From: Fodinibacter sp963763015
Lineage (GTDB): Bacteria > Actinomycetota > Actinomycetes > Actinomycetales > Dermatophilaceae
NCBI GenBank assembly: GCA_963763015.1
Contig: CAVXML010000011.1
Coordinates: forward strand, 619,897-683,896
Direction of reading: 5' to 3'
Length of the DNA stretch: 64,000 nt
Below the pieces are notes generated by a model that was not told where the DNA came from, made no database searches, and was given only the letters and a program-made list of their open reading frames with translations. The position numbers and the translations under genes were made by a program. This document shows, piece after piece, positions 8,913 to 17,388 of this stretch. The first letter of the stretch is position 1. Each line of letters begins with the position of its first letter.

Positions 8913-10315
8913 CCGTAGACCGTCTCCCCGTCAGCGCTGTCCTTGGCGATCCGGCGGGCGAGGTAGAGGCCCTCGAGCGCGAGCTCGACGGCACTCGCGC
9001 GCTCGCCCTCCGTCCGGGCGCCCACGCGGTCACAGATGTCGTCGTACAGCGTGGACTCGCCGAGCACCGGCAGGGCGTCGAGGAGCTCGCGCGCGGTGAC
9101 CCGCTCCCCCGTCGTCACGAGGGCGCCCTCCTCGAGGGCGGCGACCAGCAGGGCGAGGTCGATCCCGCCGAGGTGGTGGCGCACCGTCTCGGCGGTCGCC
9201 GTACGCAGGAGGTGACCCAGCACCTCGCCCTCGCGCCCCTCCTCACCGGACTCGAACTCCACCTTTCCGCGCAGCACGTCGAGGGCGGCGTCGAGGTCGA
9301 CGACACGAGCCACGGCATCCGCCTCACCGCGGGCGGTCGCCCGGTGCAGGGCAGCGGCGGCCACCGTCTCGGTCGCGGCGATCGCGAACCGTGCGGACAC
9401 CCCGGAGCGCTGGTCCACCGCGGGGGAGGCGCGCAGGGCGCGGGTGAACCGGGCGACGATCTCGACCAGCGGCTCGGGCACCGTCGCGACGAGCCGGGCC
9501 TCCTGCCGGATGACCGCCACCTCGTCGGCGAGCGCGCGCGGGTAGTGGGTGCGGATCTCGGCGCCGAACCGGTCCTTGAGCGGGGTGATGATGCGGCCGC
9601 GGTTCGTGTAGTCCTCGGGGTTCGCGCTGGCGACGACGAGGACGTCGAGCGGGAGGCGCAGCACGTAGCCGCGGATCTGGATGTCCCGCTCCTCCATGAC
9701 GTTCAGCATCGCGACCTGGATGCGCTCGGCGAGGTCCGGGAGCTCGTTGATCGCGACGATCCCACGGTGGCTGCGGGGGATGAGCCCGAAGTGGATGGTC
9801 TCCGGGTCGCCGAGCCGGCGACCCTCGGCCACCCGCATCGGGTCGACGTCGCCGATGAGGTCGGCGACGCTCGTGTCGGGGGTGGCGAGCTTCTCGGAGT
9901 ACCGCTCCGACCGGTGCCTCCAGTCGACCGGCAGGGCGTCGCCGAGCTCGGCGGCCCGACGCCGGGACTCGACGGTGATGGGCTCGAAGGGGTGCTCGCC
10001 GAGCTCGGAGCCGGCGATGACCGGCGACCACTCGTCGAGCAGGCCCACGAGGCTGCGCAGGAGCCGGGTCTTGCCCTGGCCGCGCTCACCGAGCAGCACG
10101 ACGTCGTGACCGGCGAGCAGCGCCCGCTCGAGCTGCGGGATGACGCTGCCGCCGAATCCGTGCAGCCCGGGCCACGGGTCCCGCCCCACCGCGAGGGCGG
10201 TGAGGAGGTTGTCACGGATCTCGGCGTGGACCGAGCGGGCGACCTCTCCGGCCGCGCGCAGCTCGCCCACGGTGCTCGGCGCGGGGCGCTCGGTGGTGCG
10301 GAAGGGCTGGCTCAT
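8909..10315 (-). CDS. AAA+ ATPase, magnesium chelatase/MoxR type
   Basis: ATPase of 468 residues. Walker A is GERGQGKTRLLRSL and Walker B is GIVAINELPDLAERIQ, followed by the sensor region LVVASANPEDYTNRGRI and an arginine-finger region KDRFGAEIRTHYP. The layout matches ChlI/YehL-like AAA+ proteins that work with a VWA partner. The stop overlaps the start of the VWA gene by 4 bp. The GH2 gene is divergent, about 100 bp away. No pigment or cobalt-insertion genes are nearby, so I do not assign a chelatase role. Confidence 0.9.
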   Translation of the reverse strand: MSQPFRTTERPAPSTVGELRAAGEVARSVHAEIRDNLLTALAVGRDPWPGLHGFGGSVIPQLERALLAGHDVVLLGERGQGKTRLLRSLVGLLDEWSPVIAGSELGEHPFEPITVESRRRAAELGDALPVDWRHRSERYSEKLATPDTSVADLIGDVDPMRVAEGRRLGDPETIHFGLIPRSHRGIVAINELPDLAERIQVAMLNVMEERDIQIRGYVLRLPLDVLVVASANPEDYTNRGRIITPLKDRFGAEIRTHYPRALADEVAVIRQEARLVATVPEPLVEIVARFTRALRASPAVDQRSGVSARFAIAATETVAAAALHRATARGEADAVARVVDLDAALDVLRGKVEFESGEEGREGEVLGHLLRTATAETVRHHLGGIDLALLVAALEEGALVTTGERVTARELLDALPVLGESTLYDDICDRVGARTEGERASAVELALEGLYLARRIAKDSADGETVYG

Positions 10316-10405
10316 CGCCTCACGCTACGTCAGGATGCCGTCGTGCGGCAGCCCTCGACGGGCCGCCGTCGAACCCGGCCCGCCCGCCGCCGCGAGCCGT
10401 GGTGT

Positions 10406-10411
10406 TACCGT
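10406..10411 (+). promoter_or_regulatory. Candidate -10 box (TACCGT) for the GH2 gene
   Basis: TACCGT lies 5 nt before the ATG at 10417, the spacing expected for a leaderless transcript starting at or next to the start codon. There is no clear Shine-Dalgarno sequence before that ATG. Confidence 0.35.
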
Positions 10412-10416
10412 CGGGA

Positions 10417-12297
10417 ATGGCCGAATCCGGGACGGGCCTGCACCCCCGGCCCCAGCTGACCCGCGACCGCTGGTTCGACCTGTCGGGGGAGTGGCAGTTC
10501 TCGTACGACGACTCCGATGTCGGCCTGGACCGGCGCTGGTACGTGACGTGGGACGAGTCGCACGGCGTGACGGAGCGGGCCATCACGGTGCCCTTCCCGC
10601 CCGAGTCGACGGCGAGCGGCATCGGGGACACCGGCTTCCACCGGGTGCTCTGGTACCGGCGCAGCTTCACGGCGGAGCACCGCTCCGGTGAGCGGCTCCT
10701 GCTGCACTTCGGAGCGGTGGACTACTCCGCCCGGGTGTGGGTGAACGGCCAGCTCGTGGCCGAGCACGCCGGGGGTCACACCCCGTTCCACGCCGACGTC
10801 ACCGACGCGCTCACAGGTTCGGGTGACCAGGTGGTGGTGGTCCGAGTCGTCGACGACCCCCTCGACCTCGAGCAGCCCCGCGGCAAGCAGGACTGGCAGG
10901 AGGCGCCGCACTCGATCTGGTACCAACGCACCAGCGGCATCTGGAAGGCGGTCTGGCTGGAGCCGGTGCCGGCCACCCGGATCGACGAGCTGCGTTGGAC
11001 TCCCGACGTCCAGGCGGCCGTGCTGCGCCTGGACGTCCGGCTGAACCACGGAGACCACGAGCCGTTGCGCCTGCGGCTGAGGCTGGGCCACGAAGGGGTG
11101 GAGCTGGCCGACAGCTCGGTGTCCGTGGCGCAGGGGCGTGCCACCGTGCTGGTGCGGCTGCGCCAGCCGGACCTGACCCTCGAACGGCGACGGATGCTGT
11201 GGTCGCCCGAGACCCCCAACCTGTTCGACGCCGAGGTCACGCTCCTGGACTCCCACGGCGAGGACGAGCCGGTCGACGTCGTGCACAGCTACGCCGCCAT
11301 GCGCAGCATCGAGGCGTCGAGCAACCGGATCCTCCTCAACGGCCGGCCGTACTTCCTGCGTCTCGTGCTCGACCAGTGCTACTGGACGGAGTCACACCTG
11401 GCGGTCCCGGACCCCGACGCCGCCCGACGTGAGGTGGAGCTCGTCCGCAGCCTGGGCTTCAACGGTGTGCGGCTCCACCAGAAGGTGGCCGACCCGAGCT
11501 TCCTGCACTGGTGCGACCGCCTGGGGCTGCTCGTCTGGGCCGAGATGCCGGCCGCCTACGAGTACACGACCCGAACGGTGGAGCGGATCACCAGGGAGTG
11601 GCTGGAGGTGCAGCACAGGGACTACAGCCACCCGTGCATCATCGCGTGGGTCCCGGTGAACGAGAGCTGGGGCGTGCCGAACGTGGCGGACTCGGCGCAG
11701 CAGCGCAGCTTCGTCACCGCGCTCTACCACCTCACCAAGGCGCTGGACCCCACGCGACTGGTGGTCGGGAACGACGGCTGGGAGCAGGTGGTGAGCGACG
11801 TGATCACGGTGCACGACTACACCGCGCGGGCGGAGGTGCTCCGTCAGCGGTACGGGCCGGCCGCCAGCATCCTCGACACCCTGCACGACGTCCAGCCGGG
11901 CTACCGGGCGGTGCTGCTGCCCGGGATGTCCCACGACGGCCAGCCGCTGATGATCACCGAGTTCGGGGGCATCACCTTCGACACCGACGAGGGGCCGTCG
12001 TGGCACGGGTACTCGGTGGCCCGGTCCTCGGAGGACCTGGTCGAGCGGTACCGCGCCCTGGTCGACGCGCTGCTCGACGCACCGGCCATCAGCGGGTTCT
12101 GCTACACCCAGTTCACGGACACGCTGCAGGAGAAGAACGGGCTGGTGACGGCCGACCGGCGGCCCAAGGCCGACCTGGCCGCCCTGCGCTCGATCACCCG
12201 TCGGCCGTCGGCCGCGGTGCCGGCCGACGAGATCGGAGCCTTCGGCCACGGCGACTACCCGTCCCCCGTGATGGGCACCGGCAGCGTTCCCGAGTGA
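10417..12297 (+). CDS. Glycoside hydrolase family 2 protein
   Basis: Glycosidase of 626 residues that probably cleaves a beta-linked glycoside (beta-galactosidase, glucuronidase or mannosidase type). Domains in order: jelly-roll sugar-binding domain (about 15-190, with WYRRSFTAEH and VWVNGQLVAEHAGGHTPF), an immunoglobulin-like beta-sandwich (about 190-300), and the TIM barrel. The acid/base Glu is E416 in PVNESWG and the nucleophile is E515 in ITEFGGI. No signal peptide is seen, so it likely acts on imported sugars in the cytoplasm. It stands alone and converges on the cyclase-domain regulator. The exact sugar cannot be read from the sequence. Confidence 0.92.
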   Translation: MAESGTGLHPRPQLTRDRWFDLSGEWQFSYDDSDVGLDRRWYVTWDESHGVTERAITVPFPPESTASGIGDTGFHRVLWYRRSFTAEHRSGERLLLHFGAVDYSARVWVNGQLVAEHAGGHTPFHADVTDALTGSGDQVVVVRVVDDPLDLEQPRGKQDWQEAPHSIWYQRTSGIWKAVWLEPVPATRIDELRWTPDVQAAVLRLDVRLNHGDHEPLRLRLRLGHEGVELADSSVSVAQGRATVLVRLRQPDLTLERRRMLWSPETPNLFDAEVTLLDSHGEDEPVDVVHSYAAMRSIEASSNRILLNGRPYFLRLVLDQCYWTESHLAVPDPDAARREVELVRSLGFNGVRLHQKVADPSFLHWCDRLGLLVWAEMPAAYEYTTRTVERITREWLEVQHRDYSHPCIIAWVPVNESWGVPNVADSAQQRSFVTALYHLTKALDPTRLVVGNDGWEQVVSDVITVHDYTARAEVLRQRYGPAASILDTLHDVQPGYRAVLLPGMSHDGQPLMITEFGGITFDTDEGPSWHGYSVARSSEDLVERYRALVDALLDAPAISGFCYTQFTDTLQEKNGLVTADRRPKADLAALRSITRRPSAAVPADEIGAFGHGDYPSPVMGTGSVPE

Positions 12298-12336
12298 CCC
12301 ACCTCGCCGCCGGCCCCTCGGCTGCCTGGGAGAAGG

Positions 12337-15012
12337 TCAGACCTCGGTCGAGGTTCCGGCGGGTGTGGGCGCCGAGATGTCGGAGGTCGCCAGAACGATC
12401 GCGTCGTCGATGGTCAGGCCCGCTCCCGTGCTGAGGGCGTGGGACCAGACCTCGTCGGACAGTGTTCGGCGGGCGGGTTCGAGGAAGCGGTCGAGGATCT
12501 GCTGGTCGGGTGCCGGTCGGGGGATGCCGGTGAGCTCTCGTTGCCGCTGCGCGGTGCCGAGCAGGGTGGCGGCCTGTTCGGGACGTCCCAGGGCGGCCCA
12601 GACCGCGGCGGAGGTGTCGATGACGTCGATCGAGAGCTCGATGTCCCCCAGCGCGACGGCGTCGGCTGCCACCTCGCGCAGGACCTCGTAGGCGCTGTGC
12701 GGCCCTTCCGAGTTGAGCAGGGCGACCACCAGGTTGCACTGGTTGATCGCGACCCCCCAGGGGTCCTGGAGGGCCCTGTCCGCGGCGATGGCGGTGCGTG
12801 CGGCCTCGACCGCGGCGGGGTACTCGGCGAGGTCCATCTGGATGTGGACGACGTTGCTGAGGGCGGTCGCCTCCCGGTGGGGGTCGCCGAGCTGTCGGGC
12901 GAGGGACAGGCTGCGCTCGATGAGGACGCGCGCCCCCTGCACGTCACCGGACTCGCGGCGGGCGATCCCGAGGCTGTTGGACTCGCGGGCCTCCCGGTCC
13001 AGGTCGCCGAGGCGGTTCGCCATGGCGAGGGCCCGCTCGAGGGCCTGGCTGCCGGCGGCCAGGTCGAGCTGTTGCACGGCGAGGACGCCCTCGCCGTGCA
13101 GGGCGTCGACGACCTGGGCACTGTCGGGTACGTCGTCGCTGGCGAGCAGGCGCATGGCGCGGTCGTGCCAGCCGCGGCCCTCGGCGATGTAGCCGAAGCG
13201 GTACCAGTACGAGTTCATCGGCTCGAGCAGCGCGTAGCCGCACTCGGCGCGCTCGCCGGCCGGTGCCGCTGCCGGGTCCAGGCACCACTCCAGGGCCGCT
13301 CGGACGTCCACCTCCACGGCCTTCATCCGGTCCAGCGCACTCATCTGCCGTGGTCCGTTGAGCAGTGCGCTGATCTGCGCGGCCACGTCCACGTACCACC
13401 GTGCGTGCGCCAGGCGGACGTCCTCGTGCTCGTCGGAGACCTCCAGCTGCTCGCGGGCGAACCGCCGGATCGTCTCCAGCATGAAGATCATCGGCTCGCC
13501 GTCGGGCCCCTCCACGACCTCCAGCAGGCTGACGTCGATGAGGTGCGCCACGACGTCGAGCGGATCGCGGTCCTCGGCACCGACGACGTTGGCGACGGCA
13601 TCCAGGTCGAACCGTCCGGAGAAGACGCCGAGCTGGCGGAACACCCGCTGGTCGCGCTCGTCGAGCAGGTCGTAGCTCCACGAGATCGTGGCCCGTAGGG
13701 TGCGCTGCCGCTCCGAGCGGTCACCGCCGGTGACAGCGTCCGAGGGGAAGTCGTCGATGCGGTGCAGGAGGGCCCTGGGGCTGAGCAGCCGGGAACGGGC
13801 AGCGGCCAGCTCGATGGCCAGGGGCAGACCGTCGAGCCGCCGGCAGAGGGCGACGACGTCGCCCACGTTGGCCGGTGTCAGGGCGAACGTCGGTTTGACC
13901 ATCCTTGCGCGCCGGACGAACAGGTCCACCGCCCCGGTCTGCACCTCGCCGAGGCTGCGCTCGGGGCGCGGTTCCGGGACCGTCAGGGGGGACACCGGGT
14001 ACTGCTGTTCGTCGACCAGGTGCAGTGGTCGACGCGAGGTGGCCAGGACACGCAGTCCCGGGGCCGCGCCCAGCAACCGGCTGACGACGACGTCGGCGTC
14101 GGTGATCTGCTCGAGGTTGTCCAGCACGATCAGGGCCGAACGGTCGGCGAGGAACCGCAGGACCCGTTCCTGCGGTGGCAGGTCGGCATCCGCCGGAGCG
14201 CTCACCGCGTCCGCGATCCCGGACCACATCAAGGCGGCCCGGTCGTAGGCGGGCAGGGCGACGAAGTACGTGTCCCGGGCCAGTCGGTGCTCCAGCTCGC
14301 TCGCGACTGCCACAGCCAGGCGGGTCTTCCCCGTGCCACCGGTGCCGGTCAGCGTCACCAGCCGCGCGCCGTCACGGTCGATGAGGTCGCAGACCTCCGC
14401 CACCTCCCGGGCACGCCCGACCAGCTCGGTGGCGTAGGTCGGCAGGCTCGCCTCGGTGCCCAGGCTGCGGAGTGGTGGGTGCTCGGTCTCGAGGCCGGGG
14501 GCGTCGACGTCGAAGAGGTGCTCCGGCTCGGTCAGGTCCTTCAACCGGTGCCACCCGAGGTCCCGCAGGTGGTAGTCGGGGCCGGTGCCGCCCACGAGCT
14601 GTTGGGTGGAGGCGGACAGGACGATCTGACCGCCGTGGGTGGCGCCCGCGATCCGGGCGGCCCGGTGGACGTCGATGCCGAGGTAGTCGTTCTCGTGCTG
14701 CTCCGGCTCACCCGTGTGCAGCCCGATCCGGACCCGCAACGGCACGTTTCCGGGCCAGTCGTGCTGCCGCAGCCCGCGCTGCGCCTCGATCGCCGCCGAG
14801 AGCCCCTCCTGGGCGGAGGTGAACACGACGAAGAAGCTGTCCCCCTCGGTACCCATCTCGAACCCACCGTGCGCCTCGAACGCCCCGCGCAGGATCCGCC
14901 GGTGCGCCGAGAGCGCCTCACCCCACTCCGACCCCAAGCCGTGCAACAGCGACGTCGACCCCTCGATGTCACTGAACAACAACGTCAGCGTCCCCGCCGG
15001 TAAGGGGCCCAT
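12337..15012 (-). CDS. Class III nucleotide cyclase-domain / STAND ATPase / TPR regulator
   Basis: Large signalling protein of 891 residues. Residues 1-170 are a class III cyclase homology domain (LTLLFSDIEGSTSL and EGDSFFVVF hold the two metal-binding Asp residues). Residues about 190-520 are an NB-ARC-like ATPase with P-loop LTGTGGTGKTRLAVA and IVLDNLEQI. The remainder is helical TPR-like repeats. The canonical Asn of the cyclase active site is replaced (DVHRAARIAG rather than a VNxAAR motif), as is common in this ATPase-linked subfamily, so catalytic activity is doubtful. The ATG giving MGPLPAGTLTLLF was chosen because the cyclase domain begins immediately after it. Confidence 0.88.
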   Translation of the reverse strand: MGPLPAGTLTLLFSDIEGSTSLLHGLGSEWGEALSAHRRILRGAFEAHGGFEMGTEGDSFFVVFTSAQEGLSAAIEAQRGLRQHDWPGNVPLRVRIGLHTGEPEQHENDYLGIDVHRAARIAGATHGGQIVLSASTQQLVGGTGPDYHLRDLGWHRLKDLTEPEHLFDVDAPGLETEHPPLRSLGTEASLPTYATELVGRAREVAEVCDLIDRDGARLVTLTGTGGTGKTRLAVAVASELEHRLARDTYFVALPAYDRAALMWSGIADAVSAPADADLPPQERVLRFLADRSALIVLDNLEQITDADVVVSRLLGAAPGLRVLATSRRPLHLVDEQQYPVSPLTVPEPRPERSLGEVQTGAVDLFVRRARMVKPTFALTPANVGDVVALCRRLDGLPLAIELAAARSRLLSPRALLHRIDDFPSDAVTGGDRSERQRTLRATISWSYDLLDERDQRVFRQLGVFSGRFDLDAVANVVGAEDRDPLDVVAHLIDVSLLEVVEGPDGEPMIFMLETIRRFAREQLEVSDEHEDVRLAHARWYVDVAAQISALLNGPRQMSALDRMKAVEVDVRAALEWCLDPAAAPAGERAECGYALLEPMNSYWYRFGYIAEGRGWHDRAMRLLASDDVPDSAQVVDALHGEGVLAVQQLDLAAGSQALERALAMANRLGDLDREARESNSLGIARRESGDVQGARVLIERSLSLARQLGDPHREATALSNVVHIQMDLAEYPAAVEAARTAIAADRALQDPWGVAINQCNLVVALLNSEGPHSAYEVLREVAADAVALGDIELSIDVIDTSAAVWAALGRPEQAATLLGTAQRQRELTGIPRPAPDQQILDRFLEPARRTLSDEVWSHALSTGAGLTIDDAIVLATSDISAPTPAGTSTEV

Positions 15013-15111
15013 GACCACACAGTATGCCCCGCCGCGAGCGGCCACTCCGGGCGATCAGGCGCTATGGGCTCGGCTTCTCCGAAGTGCTGTTCACGACATG
15101 AGCGTTGCGCC

Positions 15112-15117
15112 TATCAT
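15112..15117 (+). promoter_or_regulatory. Candidate -10 box (TATCAT) for the small secreted protein gene
   Basis: TATCAT lies 35 bp before the ATG at 15152, with TTCACG about 16 bp further upstream as a weak -35. A GGAGGA Shine-Dalgarno sequence follows at 15139-15144. Confidence 0.35.
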
Positions 15118-15151
15118 GGCGGCCGACAGACTGCAATCGGAGGACCCCACG

Positions 15152-15562
15152 ATGTCTCGTTTCCGTCGCCGGACGGTCGGCGCTGCGGCCGTCGTCATGG
15201 CCGCGGCGCTCCTGCCGTCCACGGCCACCGCCGCGCCCGATGGATCCCTGCAGGGCCTCCGGCTGTATGGCGAGGAAACCTGTGGCTTCAAGACCGTCCA
15301 CGCGAACGCCTGGACGCCCTACAGGTTCGGGCCGGTCCAGCTGCTCGACGAGAACCTCGAGCCCACCGGGACCTGGCTGCTTCCCTACGAGATCACGGTC
15401 GTCAGCGGCGAGGGCCTGAAGGCCCGTCACATGCTTCCGGGAGAGACCTTCACCCGGTCCGGCCCCGAGCCGGCGAACTCCGTGACCTGCGACTTCATCG
15501 GCGAGACCAGGGAGGACGGCCCCTTCGAGATCCAGATCACCGGGACCTTTCGCGGGCGGTGA
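15152..15562 (+). CDS. Small secreted protein of unknown function
   Basis: Product of 136 residues with a twin-Arg-rich N-terminus (MSRFRRRTVGAAAV) and a hydrophobic signal peptide ending near TATAAPDG, so it is probably exported and cleaved. The mature part is about 105 residues with two cysteines (ETCGFKTVH, VTCDFIGE) that could form a disulphide, and beta-rich composition. GGAGGA precedes the start. I do not recognise the family. Its stop is only 33 bp from the left copy of the 19-bp direct repeat, so it was probably the gene next to yajQ before the island arrived. Confidence 0.75.
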   Translation: MSRFRRRTVGAAAVVMAAALLPSTATAAPDGSLQGLRLYGEETCGFKTVHANAWTPYRFGPVQLLDENLEPTGTWLLPYEITVVSGEGLKARHMLPGETFTRSGPEPANSVTCDFIGETREDGPFEIQITGTFRGR

Positions 15563-15576
15563 CCGCGCCGGCCCCG

Positions 15577-15600
15577 GCTTGAGGGGCTGACGCCCTCAGC
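15577..15600. terminator. Candidate hairpin terminator next to the left repeat
   Basis: GCTTGAGGG pairs with CCCTCAGC across a 7-nt loop, with one bulged T. There is no T-run. The right arm runs into the 19-bp repeat. In the pre-insertion arrangement it would have lain just behind yajQ and between convergent genes. Confidence 0.35.
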
Positions 15601-15614
15601 GGTAGTTCGTGTAC
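15596..15614 (-). repeat. Left copy of 19-bp direct repeat (putative att site, yajQ 3'-end copy)
   Basis: These 19 bp are identical and in the same orientation as 22981-22999. On the minus strand they spell the codons for YTNYR plus a stop, exactly the last residues of YajQ, although no yajQ gene is here. The match stops at both ends. This is the pattern left when an element integrates into a gene's 3' end and restores it. Confidence 0.75.
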
Positions 15615-15652
15615 GGAACATGCACGAACGGTCCGCGTTGGTGAGGACGGGC

Positions 15653-16023
15653 ACTCGCGAAGGACACCCGATCCAGCCGGGCGAGCTGATCGGTCACGCC
15701 GACGCCGGCAGCCAGGACACCCCGCTGCGGTTCACCGAGCACCTCGACCTCGAGGGCATCCGCCCCTCGATCGGGTCGGTCGGCGACGCCTACGACAACG
15801 CCCTGATGGAGTGCGTCATCGGGCTGTACAAGACCGAGTGCATCCGAACCACCGTCTTCCACGACGGCCCCTACCGCAGCGTCCACGACATCGAGTACGC
15901 CACCGCCGGCTGGGTCGACTGGTACAACCAGCGGCGGCTGCACAGTAGCCTCGGCTACCTCAGCCCTCAGAGTTCGAGGCAGCCCACTACTCCGCCCTCA
16001 ACCGAGAGCCGGAACCCGTATGG
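15653..16023 (+). pseudogene. IS3-family transposase (OrfB) C-terminal remnant, frameshifted
   Basis: Reads as the last third of an IS3-type DDE transposase: HPIQPGELIGHADAGSQ (second catalytic Asp), GDAYDNALMECVIGLYKTE (catalytic Glu) and WYNQRRLHSSLGYLSP. After about 15967 the frame changes and the conserved tail continues as EFEAAHYSALNREPEPVW in another frame. OrfA, the first catalytic Asp and the terminal inverted repeats are not seen. It sits 38 bp inside the left 19-bp repeat. Confidence 0.8.
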
Positions 16024-16160
16024 GAGCGGCCGAGAGCCGGGGGCGATTCAGATAGGCGAACCCGGCCGGCGCCGAGTGGCATTGGCCGGGCATGCGCTTG
16101 CCCGTTGAGCGCCGTCGTGACGCGTGGCATTACTCCGCTCAGCCAAGCATTCCAAGGAGC

Positions 16161-16363
16161 TGCGTTGAGCAGGGTCGCGATCTGGTTGAGGATCGCGTTC
16201 AGGCCGGTGTTGCCGTCGAGCAGACCGGCAACGGCGCAGAGCAGGTTAGCGAGCAGGTTGCCCGGGCCCTGCTGCGCGGTGATGTTGGGTGGACAGTGTC
16301 CAAAGGACCTCAAGCCCCAAGAGGTCAAGGTTCACTGGGCCGAGGACGAGGTCGAGAATCTGG
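16161..16363 (-). pseudogene. Fragment of a secreted actinobacterial protein, frameshifted
   Basis: On the minus strand ILDLVLGPVNLDLLGLEV is followed, in a different frame, by NITAQQGPGNLLANLLCAVAG and GLLDG with a leucine/asparagine-rich tail (LNAILNQIATLLNA). This series resembles the C-terminal half of small secreted proteins common in Actinobacteria, whose function is not known. The frame change and missing N-terminus mark it as a remnant. Similarity is from memory of the motif, so the assignment is tentative. Confidence 0.45.
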
Positions 16364-16532
16364 CTGCGCTGACCCCCATAGCGGTCGTCCCATCGCCACG
16401 GCGCAGGTACGGGCGCCGGTCCCACGGGTCAGTCTGATGACGTCGCCATAGTGGCCACAGGCGTTGATGGGCGCATACTCAGGGATGGGCCGCCCTTCCA
16501 GCCTTTCGTGCTTGGAACCAGGAGCGACCGCC

Positions 16533-17330
16533 ATGCTGCAGCCTTCGGATGCGACAACCAAGCTAGACCACCCCCCGTGGGGTGAACTTCTCGACCTGGC
16601 CGAGGCCATGCAAGACGTTGCGGACCGGGCGACGAGCGCCGAGGGTCTGTCGGCCCTGGACAACCTCGTGAACCTCGCCGTGGAGCGGGTCCCATCGGCA
16701 CGGTGGGCCAGCCTAACGGTGCTTAGGGCGAAGAAGTTCCGCACCGAGGCGACCACCGACCAGGGTGCGACCAAGGCTGACATCCTGCAGTACGAGATGG
16801 GCTTCGGGCCGTGCGTCGACGCTGTGTTGCACGACTCCGTCTACGTTAGTGGCGATGTCGCCTGCGACCAGCGGTGGCTGGAGTGGGGCGCACGCGTGCA
16901 CGACGAGCTCGGGGTGCGCAGCGTCCTCTCGCAGCGCCTGCGCCTGAGCGGCGACGCCGGCACCATCGCAGGCCTGAACATCTACTCCCATGCTGCGGAC
17001 GCTTTCGACGAGAACGCCCGCGCTATAGGTCTGGTCCTTGCCTGTCACGGCGGCCTGCTGATGAACACCATGCTGGCCAACGACCGCGTGCGGAACCTGA
17101 AACTCGCGCTGGAAAGCAACCGCGGGATCGGAGTCGCCATCGGGGTGCTCATGAACGAGCACCGGCTCAGCCAAGCGCAGGCCTTTGACGTCCTGCGCGC
17201 AGCCAGCCAGGACTCCAACCGCAAGCTCGCCGACGTCGCCCTGGAGGTCGTCGACACCGGCACCTTGACCATTCGCGGGTGGCCGACGCGACCCGCGGCC
17301 CGACTGGCGGGCCGCCAGGCACCACGCTGA
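16533..17330 (+). CDS. GAF and ANTAR domain-containing regulator
   Basis: Cytoplasmic protein of 265 residues. A GAF sensor domain spans about 25-180 (GFGPCVDAVLHDSVYVSGDV, AGLNIYSHAADAFDE) and an ANTAR RNA-binding domain about 190-245 (LESNRGIGVAIGVLMNEHRL, QAFDVLRAASQDSNRKLADV). ANTAR proteins bind mRNA leaders and prevent termination, here presumably in response to a ligand or redox signal sensed by GAF. GGAG lies 9 bp before the chosen ATG; an in-frame ATG 69 bp upstream lacks conservation. It converges on the SpoIIE-type phosphatase gene and belongs to the island. Its RNA target is not identifiable here. Confidence 0.85.
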   Translation: MLQPSDATTKLDHPPWGELLDLAEAMQDVADRATSAEGLSALDNLVNLAVERVPSARWASLTVLRAKKFRTEATTDQGATKADILQYEMGFGPCVDAVLHDSVYVSGDVACDQRWLEWGARVHDELGVRSVLSQRLRLSGDAGTIAGLNIYSHAADAFDENARAIGLVLACHGGLLMNTMLANDRVRNLKLALESNRGIGVAIGVLMNEHRLSQAQAFDVLRAASQDSNRKLADVALEVVDTGTLTIRGWPTRPAARLAGRQAPR

Positions 17331-17388
17331 CATCCCCACCACCTTGCGGGGTGCACCCACGGCGGCTGGTCGATGCCTGAAGCGGATC

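Noticed and set aside
15596..15614. The 19-bp repeat as chance similarity
   Set aside because: An exact 19-bp match in 64 kb is unlikely, it coincides precisely with a gene's 3' end including the stop codon, and it borders accessory DNA.
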